Source: UMGS1124 sp045541255
GTDB lineage: Bacteria > Bacillota_I > Bacilli_A > RF39 > UBA660
Assembly: GCA_045541255.1 (NCBI GenBank)
Contig: JAZQIU010000016.1
Span: 1 to 23,180 of the forward strand
Direction of reading: 5' to 3'
DNA length: 23,180 bases
In this document: piece after piece, positions 1 through 7,306 of the stretch
How the letters are laid out: every line of letters starts with the position of its first letter
Numbering within the stretch: position 1 is the stretch's first letter
The notes under the pieces: model-generated
Told to the model about the DNA's origin: nothing
The model's input: the letters and a program-made list of their open reading frames with translations, nothing else
The model's database searches: none
Made by a program: the position numbers and the translations under genes

Positions 1-1
1 T

Positions 2-79
2 GTATTTGAAGATATGAAAAGAAGATTAAATAATATAGAAACTATTGTAAATAAAGTATTGAAAAGTGGCGATAAGTAA
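2..79 (+). CDS. C-terminal end of an unidentified phage protein (partial)
   Basis: The window opens inside a reading frame that runs 25 codons from base 2 to a TAA at 77-79. The visible tail (ending KVLKSGDK) is charged and helical-looking, with a possible coiled-coil pattern (MKRRLNNIETIVNKVL). The stop overlaps the next start by one base (TAATG), typical of translational coupling in a compact phage operon. The product cannot be named from so short a fragment; the upstream part lies outside the window. Confidence 0.55.
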   Translation, partial: VFEDMKRRLNNIETIVNKVLKSGDK

Positions 80-309
80 TGAGAACTAAAGATATTAATA
101 AAATGACTAGAGAAGAACTTATTGAATATATTCATTTAGAAAGGCAAAAATCATATAGTCAATGTTGTAAATGTGGTAAATATACTTGGTATAAGAATGA
201 AAGAACAGGTATTGGTAAATATGAAAATGGTGTTTATGTTAAACTATGTAATTTATGTAATGACTGTTATGCTAATTTACTTGAATATTTAGAAGTAGGT
301 GATGTGTGA
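79..309 (+). CDS. Small zinc-finger-like phage protein
   Basis: A 76-residue protein starting in the TAATG overlap with the preceding frame. Two cysteine clusters are visible: CCKCG near residues 29-33 and CNLCNDC near residues 57-63. A basic/aromatic stretch separates them, and the spacing suits a single zinc ribbon or knuckle. The N-terminal 25 residues (MTREELIEYIHLERQ) look helical. Small zinc-ribbon proteins like this are common in the early/middle region of Firmicute siphophages; none has an assigned role that can be read from sequence. Metal binding is inferred from cysteine spacing only. It sits in a chain of tiny genes that overlap or nearly touch. Confidence 0.7.
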   Translation: MRTKDINKMTREELIEYIHLERQKSYSQCCKCGKYTWYKNERTGIGKYENGVYVKLCNLCNDCYANLLEYLEVGDV

Positions 310-338
310 ATGATTAAAAAATTAGAGGAGGGTAAATA

Positions 339-563
339 ATGCAATATTGGTTATATGCTTTTAAATATTATCATGGCAATATTTTAATAGGAAAGTATGA
401 AACACTAGACGAAGCAAAAATAGGAATGGACAGACTAGATCGTGAAGAATACGAATATGCTGACATACTTGAAATGGAATGGGGAAAAGAACCAAGATTA
501 GTAAGTAGTATGAGTTTTGAATATGAAAAAGGAAAGACGATAGTAAAGAGGAAAATCAAATGA
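339..563 (+). CDS. Hypothetical phage protein, 74 aa
   Basis: A 74-residue protein with an excellent ribosome binding site (GAGGAGGG at 325-332). That site lies within a nine-codon frame (310-339) whose TAA overlaps this ATG. The first half is rich in aromatic residues (YWLYAFKYYHGN), the middle is acidic (LDREEYEYADILEME), and the C-terminus is basic (KRKIK). No signal peptide, membrane segment or catalytic motif is visible and I do not recognise the family. The stop overlaps the next gene by four bases (ATGA), indicating co-translation. Confidence 0.65.
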   Translation: MQYWLYAFKYYHGNILIGKYETLDEAKIGMDRLDREEYEYADILEMEWGKEPRLVSSMSFEYEKGKTIVKRKIK

Positions 564-760
564 TAATAATGTATGATTTAGAGGACAATGTTTTAATGAC
601 ATTTGAAGGATATAAAGAATGTGCTAAATATTTTAATACATCAATAAACACTTTATATTCAGCTATAAGTAGAATGAAAACTGGAGAAGTAAAGAAAAAA
701 AGAGACAAGAATAATAAAATATGGGTAAAACTTTATAGAATGGAAGATTTAGATAATTAG
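560..760 (+). CDS. Small HTH/NUMOD1-like DNA-binding protein
   Basis: A 66-residue protein starting in a 4-base ATGA overlap with the previous gene. Residues about 18-38 (YKECAKYFNTSINTLYSAIS) have the helix-turn-helix pattern of NUMOD1-like modules, followed by a lysine-rich stretch (about 41-52) and a WVKLYRMEDLDN tail. In phages such modules occur both as free-standing small proteins and as DNA-binding parts of homing endonucleases. Here no nuclease domain is attached, so a small DNA-binding accessory protein is more likely. Its target and role are unknown. Confidence 0.6.
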   Translation: MIIMYDLEDNVLMTFEGYKECAKYFNTSINTLYSAISRMKTGEVKKKRDKNNKIWVKLYRMEDLDN

Positions 761-824
761 TTTTATATTAGGATTATTTATAGGATTTATAATAATAGCT
801 ATGGTAAAGGTAGGTGATTATTGA
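756..824 (+). CDS. Possible tiny single-span membrane peptide with non-standard start
   Basis: An open frame from a TAG at 750-752 to a TGA at 822-824 encodes about 22 residues: FILGLFIGFIIIAMV, a perfect membrane span, then KVGDY. It resembles the short DUF3789-like membrane peptides that sit among small genes in Firmicute phages. The only codons available before the span are ATA (753) or ATT (756). ATT is a rare but known bacterial start, and a GGAAG lies about 10 bases upstream (742-746). The stop overlaps the next ATG (TGATG), as expected for a translated, coupled frame. A start at ATG 801 would leave only seven codons. Supported by hydrophobicity and coupling; the start codon is uncertain. 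Confidence 0.4.
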   Translation: MSFILGLFIGFIIIAMVKVGDY

Positions 825-1033
825 TGAAAGTAAAAGATATAAGATTTGGTGATATTGTTACATATAGAAGTGGAAGAATTAATCACGTTAATAATCCTTA
901 TAACTATCATTACTATTTTAATGATAACTTTAAAAATAAAACGTTTAGTTCTGATTTCGACATTATGAGAATACAAAGATATGTTAAAGTTTTATGGTTT
1001 TATAAATTAAAAATAATTTACAGAAGATATTAA
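824..1033 (+). CDS. Hypothetical phage protein, 69 aa, aromatic and basic
   Basis: Starts at ATG 824, overlapping the stop of the tiny membrane frame (TGATG), with an RBS-like AGGTAGGTGATT just upstream; a TTG one codon earlier is less likely. The 69-residue product begins MKVKDIRFGDIVTYRSG, a beta-rich opening like small SH3-type or transcript-associated phage proteins. It contains an unusual cluster of Asn and Tyr (about residues 24-34) and ends strongly basic (KLKIIYRRY). Family not recognised. It is the last gene before the late promoter and hairpin region, so it probably closes the middle operon. Confidence 0.6.
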   Translation: MKVKDIRFGDIVTYRSGRINHVNNPYNYHYYFNDNFKNKTFSSDFDIMRIQRYVKVLWFYKLKIIYRRY

Positions 1034-1059
1034 ATTACCCAAAATTCCCATTAGATTTA

Positions 1060-1068
1060 TGTTATTAT
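1060..1068 (+). promoter_or_regulatory. Candidate late promoter, extended -10
   Basis: TG at 1060-1061, one base, then TATTAT (1063-1068) forms an extended -10 element. No convincing -35 is present at the right distance, as is normal for extended -10 promoters and for phage late promoters that use an activator. It lies in the only gap (1034-1124) between the middle genes and the packaging module. Confidence 0.4.
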
Positions 1069-1077
1069 GGTAGTGTG

Positions 1078-1112
1078 AAGAATAGGTTGAAAGACATCTA
1101 TTCTTTTATTTT
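1078..1112 (+). terminator. Hairpin leader / intrinsic terminator before the packaging genes
   Basis: The arms AAGAATAGGT (1078-1087) and ATCTATTCTT (1096-1105) form a 10-bp stem with one G-U pair and an 8-base loop, followed by TTATTTT. The structure could end the middle operon. Because it starts within about ten bases of the candidate -10 element, it would also be the extreme 5' end of a late transcript. Confidence 0.5.
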
Positions 1113-1124
1113 GGAGTTGATAAA

Positions 1125-1436
1125 ATGGCACTTGAATATTCAAAATCATTCTATAATTCTAGTCAATGGAAGAAATTAAGATTATATGTTTGTCAATCAA
1201 GACATTGGACTTGTGAAGAATGTGGTGAATATGGTGACCAAGTTCATCATATTATAGAGATTACACCTGATAATATCAATGATCCTAACATTACTTTGAA
1301 TGAAGATAACCTTCAATTGCTATGTGAAGAATGTCATAATTCAAAACGTAGGACTGAAAAAGATATTGAAGATGGATTAAGATTTGATGAATTTGGAAAT
1401 TTAGTCAAGTCCCCCCTGTTTGAAGAAGAAAAATAG
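1125..1436 (+). CDS. HNH endonuclease associated with phage packaging
   Basis: A 103-residue HNH nuclease of the type found next to cos and terminase in HK97-like phages. Visible elements in order: an SSQWKKLR motif (about 12-19), CEECG (about 31-35), the VHHI catalytic histidine pair (about 41-44), an asparagine in LNEDNLQLLC (about 58-67), and the second zinc pair CEECH (about 67-71). RBS TTGGAG precedes the ATG by about nine bases. In related phages HNH proteins work with the terminase holoenzyme in specific nicking at cos during DNA packaging. Its place immediately before TerS supports that role rather than a homing function. Complete length for the family. Confidence 0.9.
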   Translation: MALEYSKSFYNSSQWKKLRLYVCQSRHWTCEECGEYGDQVHHIIEITPDNINDPNITLNEDNLQLLCEECHNSKRRTEKDIEDGLRFDEFGNLVKSPLFEEEK

Positions 1437-1451
1437 TCACGAAAATACCGA

Positions 1452-1499
1452 CGCCCCCATTTCAAAAAACTGAAGATGGGTTTTATTATATGATGGGGG
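1452..1499 (+). promoter_or_regulatory. GC-rich mutually exclusive hairpins; candidate cos/attenuator region
   Basis: In this AT-rich phage the HNH-TerS gap holds a run of five C bases plus AT (1454-1460). This arm can pair with GAAGATGGG (1472-1480), giving a hairpin followed by TTTTATTAT, terminator-like. Alternatively it can pair perfectly with ATGGGGG (1493-1499), giving a larger 7-bp hairpin. The two folds exclude each other. Cos sites of HNH-bearing HK97-like phages usually lie here, so the GC-rich block is also a reasonable cos candidate. Neither role is proven. Confidence 0.4.
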
Positions 1500-1523
1500 T
1501 TAAGTAAGAAAGGTAATGATAAT

Positions 1524-1898
1524 ATGGCAAAAAAGAAAGAATTAACCAAAGAAGAAAGAATTAAAGCTGAAAGAGATAGACTTGAAAATATCTATAAAGC
1601 TTTACCAGAAAAAGAATATAAAACTGCATTAAAATTAATTGATAATGTTGCTTTTATGTCTGTGACTTTGGAAGATTTAATGTCAATTATAAATAATGAT
1701 GAACTTGTTAAAACAACAGTTAATGCAAGTCAGACATTTATGAAAGAACACCCATCATTAACTTCTTACAATAAAATGTATGCTAATTTTCTTAAAGGGA
1801 TTCAACAATTAAGTTCATTATTACCTAAAAATTATGGTGATAATAAACCAGTTGAAGATAAGGATGAGTTCTTGGAATTCATGAAGAAGAAACAATAA
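1524..1898 (+). CDS. terS: Terminase small subunit (P27 family)
   Basis: A 124-residue protein immediately before TerL. It begins with a highly charged helical region (KKKELTKEERIKAERDRLE), then a helical middle containing YKTALKLIDNVAFMSVTLEDL. Next comes an HPSLTSYNKMYANFLKGIQQL stretch typical of P27-type small terminases, with YNKM...L......L spacing. The C-terminus is acidic and lysine-rich. The small subunit recognises the packaging site and loads TerL. RBS GAAAGG at about 1508-1513. The stop overlaps the TerL start by one base (TAATG), indicating coupled synthesis of both subunits. Confidence 0.85.
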   Translation: MAKKKELTKEERIKAERDRLENIYKALPEKEYKTALKLIDNVAFMSVTLEDLMSIINNDELVKTTVNASQTFMKEHPSLTSYNKMYANFLKGIQQLSSLLPKNYGDNKPVEDKDEFLEFMKKKQ

Positions 1899-3592
1899 TG
1901 AAAAAAAGAAATTATATTCGTGAATATTGGGAACAAATTTCAACTGGGAAAATTTTAACTTCAAAAAAAGTTATTAAACAATATGAATGGTTAATCAAAG
2001 AACTTGATAATCCAAAACTATTAGGTAATAACTGGACATTTGATATTGATAAGGCAACTTACCCAATAGAATTCATTGAAACATTTTGCAGAAGAACACA
2101 GGGAACGAATATTGGACAACCAATTGAACTTGCATTATTTCAGAAAGCAAAAATTCAAGCAATATTTGGTTTTGTTGATAAGAATACTGGATTCAGAAGA
2201 TGTCGTGAAAGTGCAACTATTGAAGGTCGTAAAAATGGTAAGACAACTGAAAGTGCTGGATTATCATTGTATGCTTTAATGGGTGATGGTGAAGGTGGTG
2301 CTGAAGTATATTTTGTTGCAACTAAAAAAGACCAAGCTAAAAAAGGTTTTGTTGAAGCACAGAATATGGTTAGACAGTGTCCTGCACTTGATAAGCATTT
2401 AAGGAAACGACAAACTGATTTGTATTTTGGAAGAACATTTTCAAAGATGGAAGCTTTAAGTTCTGATTCTAATACTTTGGATTCATTAAATACAAGTTAT
2501 GGTAATATTGATGAATTACATGCGATAAAAGATAGAAATTTATATGATGTTATCAAGCAGTCAATGTCGGCACGTGAACAACCATTATTGAATATCATGT
2601 CAACTAATGGTTTCCATCGTGAAACGATATTTGATGATCAATATGAATTGTACGATAATATTTTATATGAAAAGAATGGTTTTAAATATGATGGGACTAT
2701 TCTTTCTTTTATTTATGAACTTGATGAACCTAATGAATGGATGGATGAAAAGTATTGGATTAAAGCAAATCCAGGATTAGACATTATTAAGTCACGTGAA
2801 GAATTACGTGCTAATGTTCAAAGAGCTTTAATTGATGATAAGTTCAGAAGAACAGTACTTGTAAAAGATTTCAATTTAAAACAATCAAGTGAAAATGCTT
2901 GGTTAAGTTGGGAAGATTTAAACAATGAAGAAACATTTAATATTGAAGAAAAGAAGTTTAGATATGGAATTGGTGGTGTAGATTTATCTGGGACAACCGA
3001 TTTAACAAGTGCAAAAATGATATGTAAAAGATATGAAGAACCTGATAAGTTCTATGTTATTCAGATGTACTTCTTACCTGAAGACTTATTTGAAGAACGA
3101 TGTAAGTTATCTGAAAAAGGTGGCGACAACGTTCCATATAAGATATGGCATGATAGGGGATTACTTCGATTAACTGAAGGAAATAGAATTAACTATCATT
3201 ACATAACAGAATGGTTTAAAGAATTACGTGATAAGTATGGAATTTATTTATATAAATGTGGTTACGATCCATGGGGTTCACCTTACTGGGTTGAAGAAAT
3301 GAAACAAGAATTTGGTGAAGAATCTATGGAAGCAGTTATTCAAGGTGCTAAAACATTTAGTATACCAATGAAAAACTTAAAAGCAGATTTACAAAAAGAT
3401 AGGGTTAATTATAACAATAATCCAATTGATAAATGGTGCTTAAGTAACACAGTGGTTAAACGTGATGAAAATGATAACATAAGACCTGTTAAACCATCGA
3501 ACCAAAGAAAAAGAATTGATGGAACAATGTCACTAATAGATGCTTATGTTGTATATACAAATCACAAAGATGATTATGAAAATATGGTCTGA
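1898..3592 (+). CDS. terL: Terminase large subunit (Terminase_1 type)
   Basis: A 564-residue packaging ATPase/nuclease of normal length for the family. ATPase domain: Walker A-like GRKNGKTT at residues 110-117, Walker B IDE at 204-206 followed by LHA, and the coupling motif IMSTNG at 233-238. Nuclease domain: first metal-binding Asp in GGVDLSGTTDL (about 359-369), a GYDPWGSPYW motif in the middle, and the last Asp in SLIDAYVVY near the C-terminus. TerL drives DNA into the procapsid through the portal and cuts concatemers. It follows TerS by a 1-base overlap and precedes the portal by 14 bases, the standard HK97-like order. No intron or frameshift is present here. Confidence 0.95.
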   Translation: MKKRNYIREYWEQISTGKILTSKKVIKQYEWLIKELDNPKLLGNNWTFDIDKATYPIEFIETFCRRTQGTNIGQPIELALFQKAKIQAIFGFVDKNTGFRRCRESATIEGRKNGKTTESAGLSLYALMGDGEGGAEVYFVATKKDQAKKGFVEAQNMVRQCPALDKHLRKRQTDLYFGRTFSKMEALSSDSNTLDSLNTSYGNIDELHAIKDRNLYDVIKQSMSAREQPLLNIMSTNGFHRETIFDDQYELYDNILYEKNGFKYDGTILSFIYELDEPNEWMDEKYWIKANPGLDIIKSREELRANVQRALIDDKFRRTVLVKDFNLKQSSENAWLSWEDLNNEETFNIEEKKFRYGIGGVDLSGTTDLTSAKMICKRYEEPDKFYVIQMYFLPEDLFEERCKLSEKGGDNVPYKIWHDRGLLRLTEGNRINYHYITEWFKELRDKYGIYLYKCGYDPWGSPYWVEEMKQEFGEESMEAVIQGAKTFSIPMKNLKADLQKDRVNYNNNPIDKWCLSNTVVKRDENDNIRPVKPSNQRKRIDGTMSLIDAYVVYTNHKDDYENMV

Positions 3593-3606
3593 AAGAAGGG
3601 AAAAAG

Positions 3607-4824
3607 ATGGCAAGAAAAAGAAGTTTATTTAAGATGATATTTGGAAGGGATGACCAACCTAGTAAGACAGGTTATACACAATTCAAATTATTATCATCTA
3701 CCACATCAACATTTAGTTCATTTGATGGAAATATTTATAACAATGATATTGTTCGTTCATGTATCAGACCAAAAACTAATGCAGTTGGTAAATTACATCC
3801 GATACATATAAGAACAGATATTAAAACTGGTGAAAGAAAATATAGTCCTAATCCTAGTATAAAAATGTTATTAAGATTTCCTAATCAATATATGAGTATG
3901 CAAAAATTACTTGAAAAGATGATGAATCAAAGAGAATTAACAAATAATGCTTATGCATTTATTAGAAAAGATGCTTTGGGGAATCCATTAAGTATTTTTC
4001 CAATACCAACAACTAAAGTTGAATTATTAGAAAAAAGTGAAGAAGTATTTGCACAATTTACATTTAGAAATGGTAAACAAATGACTGTTCCATATTGTGA
4101 TGTAATTCACTTAAGAAAAGATTTTAATGATAGTGATTTTTATGGAAGTGATTGTTCAACAGTTTTAAATAATGTAATGGGTGTTATTGATACAACTGAT
4201 AAAGGAATTATTAAATCAATTAAAAATAGTAACATTATTAAATGGTTAATGAAATTTAAACAAGTTTTAAGACCAGAAGATAAAGAAATGGCAGTTCAAG
4301 AATTTACTGATAATTATCTTGATATAGAAAAAGCAGAAGCTGGTAATGTTGCGACAACAGATTCTAGATATGATTTGGAACAAGTTAAAGAAGATAATTT
4401 TGTTCCTAATGGTGATGTTATTGCTAAATATGAAACAAGATTAAAAAATTATTTTGGTGTATCTGATAAGATAATTCAAAACAATTATACAGAAGATGAA
4501 TGGAATGCATTTTATGAATCAGAGATTGAACCAATTGCAACTGAATTAAGCGATCAATTAACTTTTAAGTTATTTACTAAACACGAATTAGAATGTGGAA
4601 ATGAAATTATATTTGAAGCAAGTTCACTTGAATTTACTTCACCTAAAACAAAACTTAACTTAAAAGAAATGGTTGATCGTGGTGCTATGAATGTAAATGA
4701 ATGGCGAAAAGTAATGAATTTACCATCTACTGAAAATGGTGATGAATTTATCAGAAGACTTGATACTGCACCAGTAGATAATGAATTGAAAAAGGAAGGT
4801 GAAAATGATGGAAAAGAAGAATGA
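3607..4824 (+). CDS. Phage portal protein (HK97 family)
   Basis: A 405-residue portal of usual length. The opening region contains SSFDGNIYNNDIVRSCI (about 37-53), matching the HK97-portal start where an N-terminal helix enters 'VRSCIRPKTNAVGKL'. Later parts include the LLEKMMNQRELTNNAYAFI segment and PIPTTKVELLE, both typical of the wing and stem core. The acidic/lysine tail (about 395-405) runs over the start of the protease gene. The portal is a dodecamer at one capsid vertex and forms the DNA channel. RBS GAAGGGAAAAAG. The 3' end overlaps the next gene by 20 bases, suggesting coupled translation. Confidence 0.93.
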   Translation: MARKRSLFKMIFGRDDQPSKTGYTQFKLLSSTTSTFSSFDGNIYNNDIVRSCIRPKTNAVGKLHPIHIRTDIKTGERKYSPNPSIKMLLRFPNQYMSMQKLLEKMMNQRELTNNAYAFIRKDALGNPLSIFPIPTTKVELLEKSEEVFAQFTFRNGKQMTVPYCDVIHLRKDFNDSDFYGSDCSTVLNNVMGVIDTTDKGIIKSIKNSNIIKWLMKFKQVLRPEDKEMAVQEFTDNYLDIEKAEAGNVATTDSRYDLEQVKEDNFVPNGDVIAKYETRLKNYFGVSDKIIQNNYTEDEWNAFYESEIEPIATELSDQLTFKLFTKHELECGNEIIFEASSLEFTSPKTKLNLKEMVDRGAMNVNEWRKVMNLPSTENGDEFIRRLDTAPVDNELKKEGENDGKEE

Positions 4825-5476
4825 TGAAGAAAGAATTCAATCTTTAATAGAAAAAGGTTGGAATTTAAGAAGTTTCCAAAATTTTGAAATTCGTGCTAAA
4901 GAAAATGAAGATGATAAATCTGAAGATATGACTATTGAAGGTGTTGCTTGTGTATTTGATTCAGAAACAACACTTTTTGAATGGGAAGGAATTGAATATA
5001 AAGAAAAAGTTGATAAAAATGCTTTTAAGGAAGCAGATATATCAGATGTTATATTCAATTACAATCATGGTGGTCGTGTTTATGCACGAACAAGAAATGA
5101 TTCTTTACATCTAGAAGTAAAAGAAGATGGATTACACGTTCTAATTAGTTTAAATCCTGAAGATGAAGGACATAAACAATTATATCGTGATATTAAAAGT
5201 GGCTTAATCGACAAAATGTCGTATGCATATACAGTGTCAGAAGAAAGTTATGACATTGACACACACGTGAGAACTGTTTTGAAGATTAAGAAGTTGTACG
5301 ATGTCAGTGCAGTGGATTTTCCTGCATATGACAGCACTTCTATATCTGCAAGGTCAGTTTTAGACTTGGAAAAGTCTGAAATGGAAAAGTTGGAAAACGA
5401 CACCTTGAAGAAGAAGGAGAACGAACAACGAAAAAGAATTGCTTTAATAACAAAAATAAAGCAAGAATTAATTTAG
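4805..5476 (+). CDS. HK97-family prohead maturation protease (S78)
   Basis: A serine protease of about 223 residues. ATG 4805 or 4808 both fit the GGAAGG ribosome site at 4794-4799, inside the portal gene. Family landmarks: the IEGVACVFDSETTLFEW strand (about residues 43-59), the catalytic His in VIFNYNHGGRVYA (about 83-95), and the catalytic Ser in IDKMSYAYTV (about 135-144). The YDVSAVDFPAYDSTSISAR segment (about 164-182) ends the protease fold. The remaining roughly 40 residues are lysine/glutamate-rich. In this family the protease is packaged in the prohead and cuts the N-terminal delta domain from the capsid protein encoded just downstream. Complete and apparently active. Confidence 0.92.
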   Translation: MMEKKNDEERIQSLIEKGWNLRSFQNFEIRAKENEDDKSEDMTIEGVACVFDSETTLFEWEGIEYKEKVDKNAFKEADISDVIFNYNHGGRVYARTRNDSLHLEVKEDGLHVLISLNPEDEGHKQLYRDIKSGLIDKMSYAYTVSEESYDIDTHVRTVLKIKKLYDVSAVDFPAYDSTSISARSVLDLEKSEMEKLENDTLKKKENEQRKRIALITKIKQELI

Positions 5477-5480
5477 TCAG

Positions 5481-5512
5481 AAGGAACATTTAATTATGTT
5501 CTTTTAATTTTG
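5481..5512 (+). terminator. Hairpin with T-rich tail before the capsid gene
   Basis: AAGGAACAT (5481-5489) pairs with ATGTTCTTT (5496-5504), giving 9 bp with one G-U pair and a 6-base loop, followed by TTAATTTT. A full terminator would cut off the capsid gene from the packaging transcript. Partial termination or an mRNA processing/stabilising stem just ahead of the most abundantly needed gene is therefore more likely. A very similar hairpin plus TTTTAATTTT occurs before the lysis genes (17584-17617). Confidence 0.5.
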
Positions 5513-5533
5513 AAAGGAAAGGGTGATTAAAAG

Positions 5534-6697
5534 ATGACTAAAGAAGAAAGAAAGTTATCAGAAGAAGAAATCAAAAATAGACTTCAAGAAATCATAGATG
5601 AACTTGAAGATGAAGAATCTGAAGCTGATACTGAAAAACTAGAAGAAGAATCTAGAAGTTTAACAAATCAATTAAAGGAGATGAAAAAAATGAAAGCAAG
5701 AAACAAGTTGGCTGAAGACATCAACAATGGTGTTGTAGAAGCTGAAAAAGTTGAAGTTGAAAGCGAAGAAGCTAGAAAACAAGAATTATCTAAAATTGAA
5801 GCAAGAGCTAATGCTTTAAGAGAAAAAAGAAGTGTAACTGTTTCAAGTGGTGATTTATTAACACCAAAACATCAAGGAAAGGAAATTAATGATAAGTTTA
5901 ATGAAGTTTCAACATTAATCGATGAAGTTACTATTGATTCATTAAATGGTGGTGAGTCTTATCAAGAAGCATATGTTAAATCATATGGAACTGGTGGACA
6001 AACTGATGAAGCTGGAAATTATAAAGATGCTGAACCAGAATTCGGTTATGCAGATATTAATAAAGTAAAAGTAACTGCATATGCAGAACTTACTGAAGAA
6101 GTTGAAAAATTACCAGCACAAGATTATGTTGCTAAAGTTGAAGACAACATGAAAATAGCATTAAAGAAAAAAATGGTTGAATATGCATTAAATGGTACTG
6201 GTAACAAATCATTCATGGGTATTTTCAAAAATAACACTGAAATTACTGGTGATACTGATGTTACTGTAAGCACTATTGATAATGAAACACTTGATGACAT
6301 CATATTCGCATATGGTGGAAGTGAAGATGTTGAAGAAGATGCAGTTTTAATTTTATCTAAAGCAGATTTAAAAGCATTTAGTAAAGTAAGAACTGAAGAT
6401 GGTAAAAAATTCTATGACATCGATGTTAAAAATAAGACTATTGATAAAATACCTTATATTATTAGTTCACAATGTCATTCAGTAAGTGCAACTGGTGAGA
6501 GTGCTGGTTCATATGATTGTATGGCATATGGTTCATTAAAGAACTATAAAGTAACTATCTTTAGTGATATGGAAATTGCAAAATCAACTGATTACAAATT
6601 TAAACAAGGAATTACTTCTTATAAAGCTTCAGTTATGGCTGGTGGTAACACTGTTAAACTTGATGGTTTCGTAAGAGTTAAAAAAGTAGTTGCTTAA
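5534..6697 (+). CDS. Major capsid protein (HK97 fold)
   Basis: A 387-residue HK97-type capsid protein. Residues 1 to about 98 form a strongly charged coiled-coil delta domain that acts as internal scaffold and is normally removed by the S78 protease. The region around REKRSVTVSS (about 97-106) is a plausible cleavage area. The shell domain follows, with the TAYAELTEEVEKL and DYVAKVEDNMKIALKKKMVEYALNGTG (about 196-222) spine-helix segments, and a C-terminal axial part ending KLDGFVRVKKV. RBS AAAGGAAAGGGTGATTAAAAG. A second, near-perfect internal ribosome site AAGGAG (5675-5680) precedes in-frame ATG codons at 5681 and 5690, so a shorter product lacking about 52 residues could be made. Confidence 0.94.
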   Translation: MTKEERKLSEEEIKNRLQEIIDELEDEESEADTEKLEEESRSLTNQLKEMKKMKARNKLAEDINNGVVEAEKVEVESEEARKQELSKIEARANALREKRSVTVSSGDLLTPKHQGKEINDKFNEVSTLIDEVTIDSLNGGESYQEAYVKSYGTGGQTDEAGNYKDAEPEFGYADINKVKVTAYAELTEEVEKLPAQDYVAKVEDNMKIALKKKMVEYALNGTGNKSFMGIFKNNTEITGDTDVTVSTIDNETLDDIIFAYGGSEDVEEDAVLILSKADLKAFSKVRTEDGKKFYDIDVKNKTIDKIPYIISSQCHSVSATGESAGSYDCMAYGSLKNYKVTIFSDMEIAKSTDYKFKQGITSYKASVMAGGNTVKLDGFVRVKKVVA

Positions 6698-6698
6698 T

Positions 6699-6956
6699 AT
6701 GAAATCAGGAATAGTATTAATTCCATTTGTTGATGGAAAAACTGGAAATGCTTATAAAGTTAATGATGACTTTAAAGCAAATAAAAAACGTTTTGAAGAA
6801 TTACTAAAAGCAGGTTTAATATCTGATGGTAAAGAAGTTTCTGAAGAAGAAACAGAAGAAGTTCAAAACGAAGAAACAGTTGAAGAAGAAACAGAAGATG
6901 AATCAGTTGAACCTGAAAATGGTAAAGAAGTTTCTGAAGATTCTGATGCTGAATAA
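6699..6956 (+). CDS. Small acidic head-associated protein
   Basis: An 85-residue protein starting one base after the capsid stop (TAA T ATG) with no clear SD sequence, so translation is probably coupled to capsid synthesis. The N-terminal half (IVLIPFVDGKTGNAYKVNDDF...RFEELLKAGLI) resembles the small Rho-N/SAP-like proteins that follow capsid genes in Firmicute phages. The C-terminal half is almost only Glu, Asp, Ser and Val, with the short repeat NGKEVSE-like elements at both ends of the acidic run. Function not known. Position suggests a head-assembly accessory or decoration role. Confidence 0.7.
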   Translation: MKSGIVLIPFVDGKTGNAYKVNDDFKANKKRFEELLKAGLISDGKEVSEEETEEVQNEETVEEETEDESVEPENGKEVSEDSDAE

Positions 6957-6988
6957 TTAAAAAATTAAAGCAGAAGGGATTGATTATC

Positions 6989-7306
6989 ATGTTAGAAATC
7001 ATTAAAAAACGATGTTATATTTATACAGAAGTTTTTGATGAAGAAATTAAATCATTGATTTCTGCTGGAATTACTGATTGTATTCAAAGTGGTATTAATG
7101 CAGATAAATTTAAACCTTTAGAAAAAAAGGAAGAAAATGAAGCTGATAAATATGATGATCAAGTTATTAATTGTATAACTGCTTTTGTAAAAGCAAATCG
7201 TGGAAATGATAGAAGCGATACTGAAGTATATATGAAAATGTATGAATCATATCGTGACAAAATGACACTTGAAAGCGATTATAAAGCAGGTGATACAAAT
7301 GAATAA
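6989..7306 (+). CDS. Head-tail connector protein (gp6-like adaptor)
   Basis: A 105-residue protein starting at ATG 6989 behind AGAAGGGATTGATTATC; codons further upstream lack support. The opening MLEIIKKRCYI followed by a helix with DEEIKSLISAGITDCI (about 18-34), and the helix containing VINCITAFVKANRG...VYMKMYESYRDKM (about 63-93), match the compact all-helical HK97 gp6/SPP1 gp15-like adaptors. These bind the portal ring and start the neck. It lies right after the capsid cluster in the expected place and its end overlaps the next start by eight bases. Confidence 0.82.
   Translation: MLEIIKKRCYIYTEVFDEEIKSLISAGITDCIQSGINADKFKPLEKKEENEADKYDDQVINCITAFVKANRGNDRSDTEVYMKMYESYRDKMTLESDYKAGDTNE

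Noticed and set aside
310..339. Nine-codon frame MIKKLEEGK between two phage genes
   Set aside because: It starts right after a TGA and contains the ribosome site of the next gene; a translated product is possible but nothing beyond coupling supports it.
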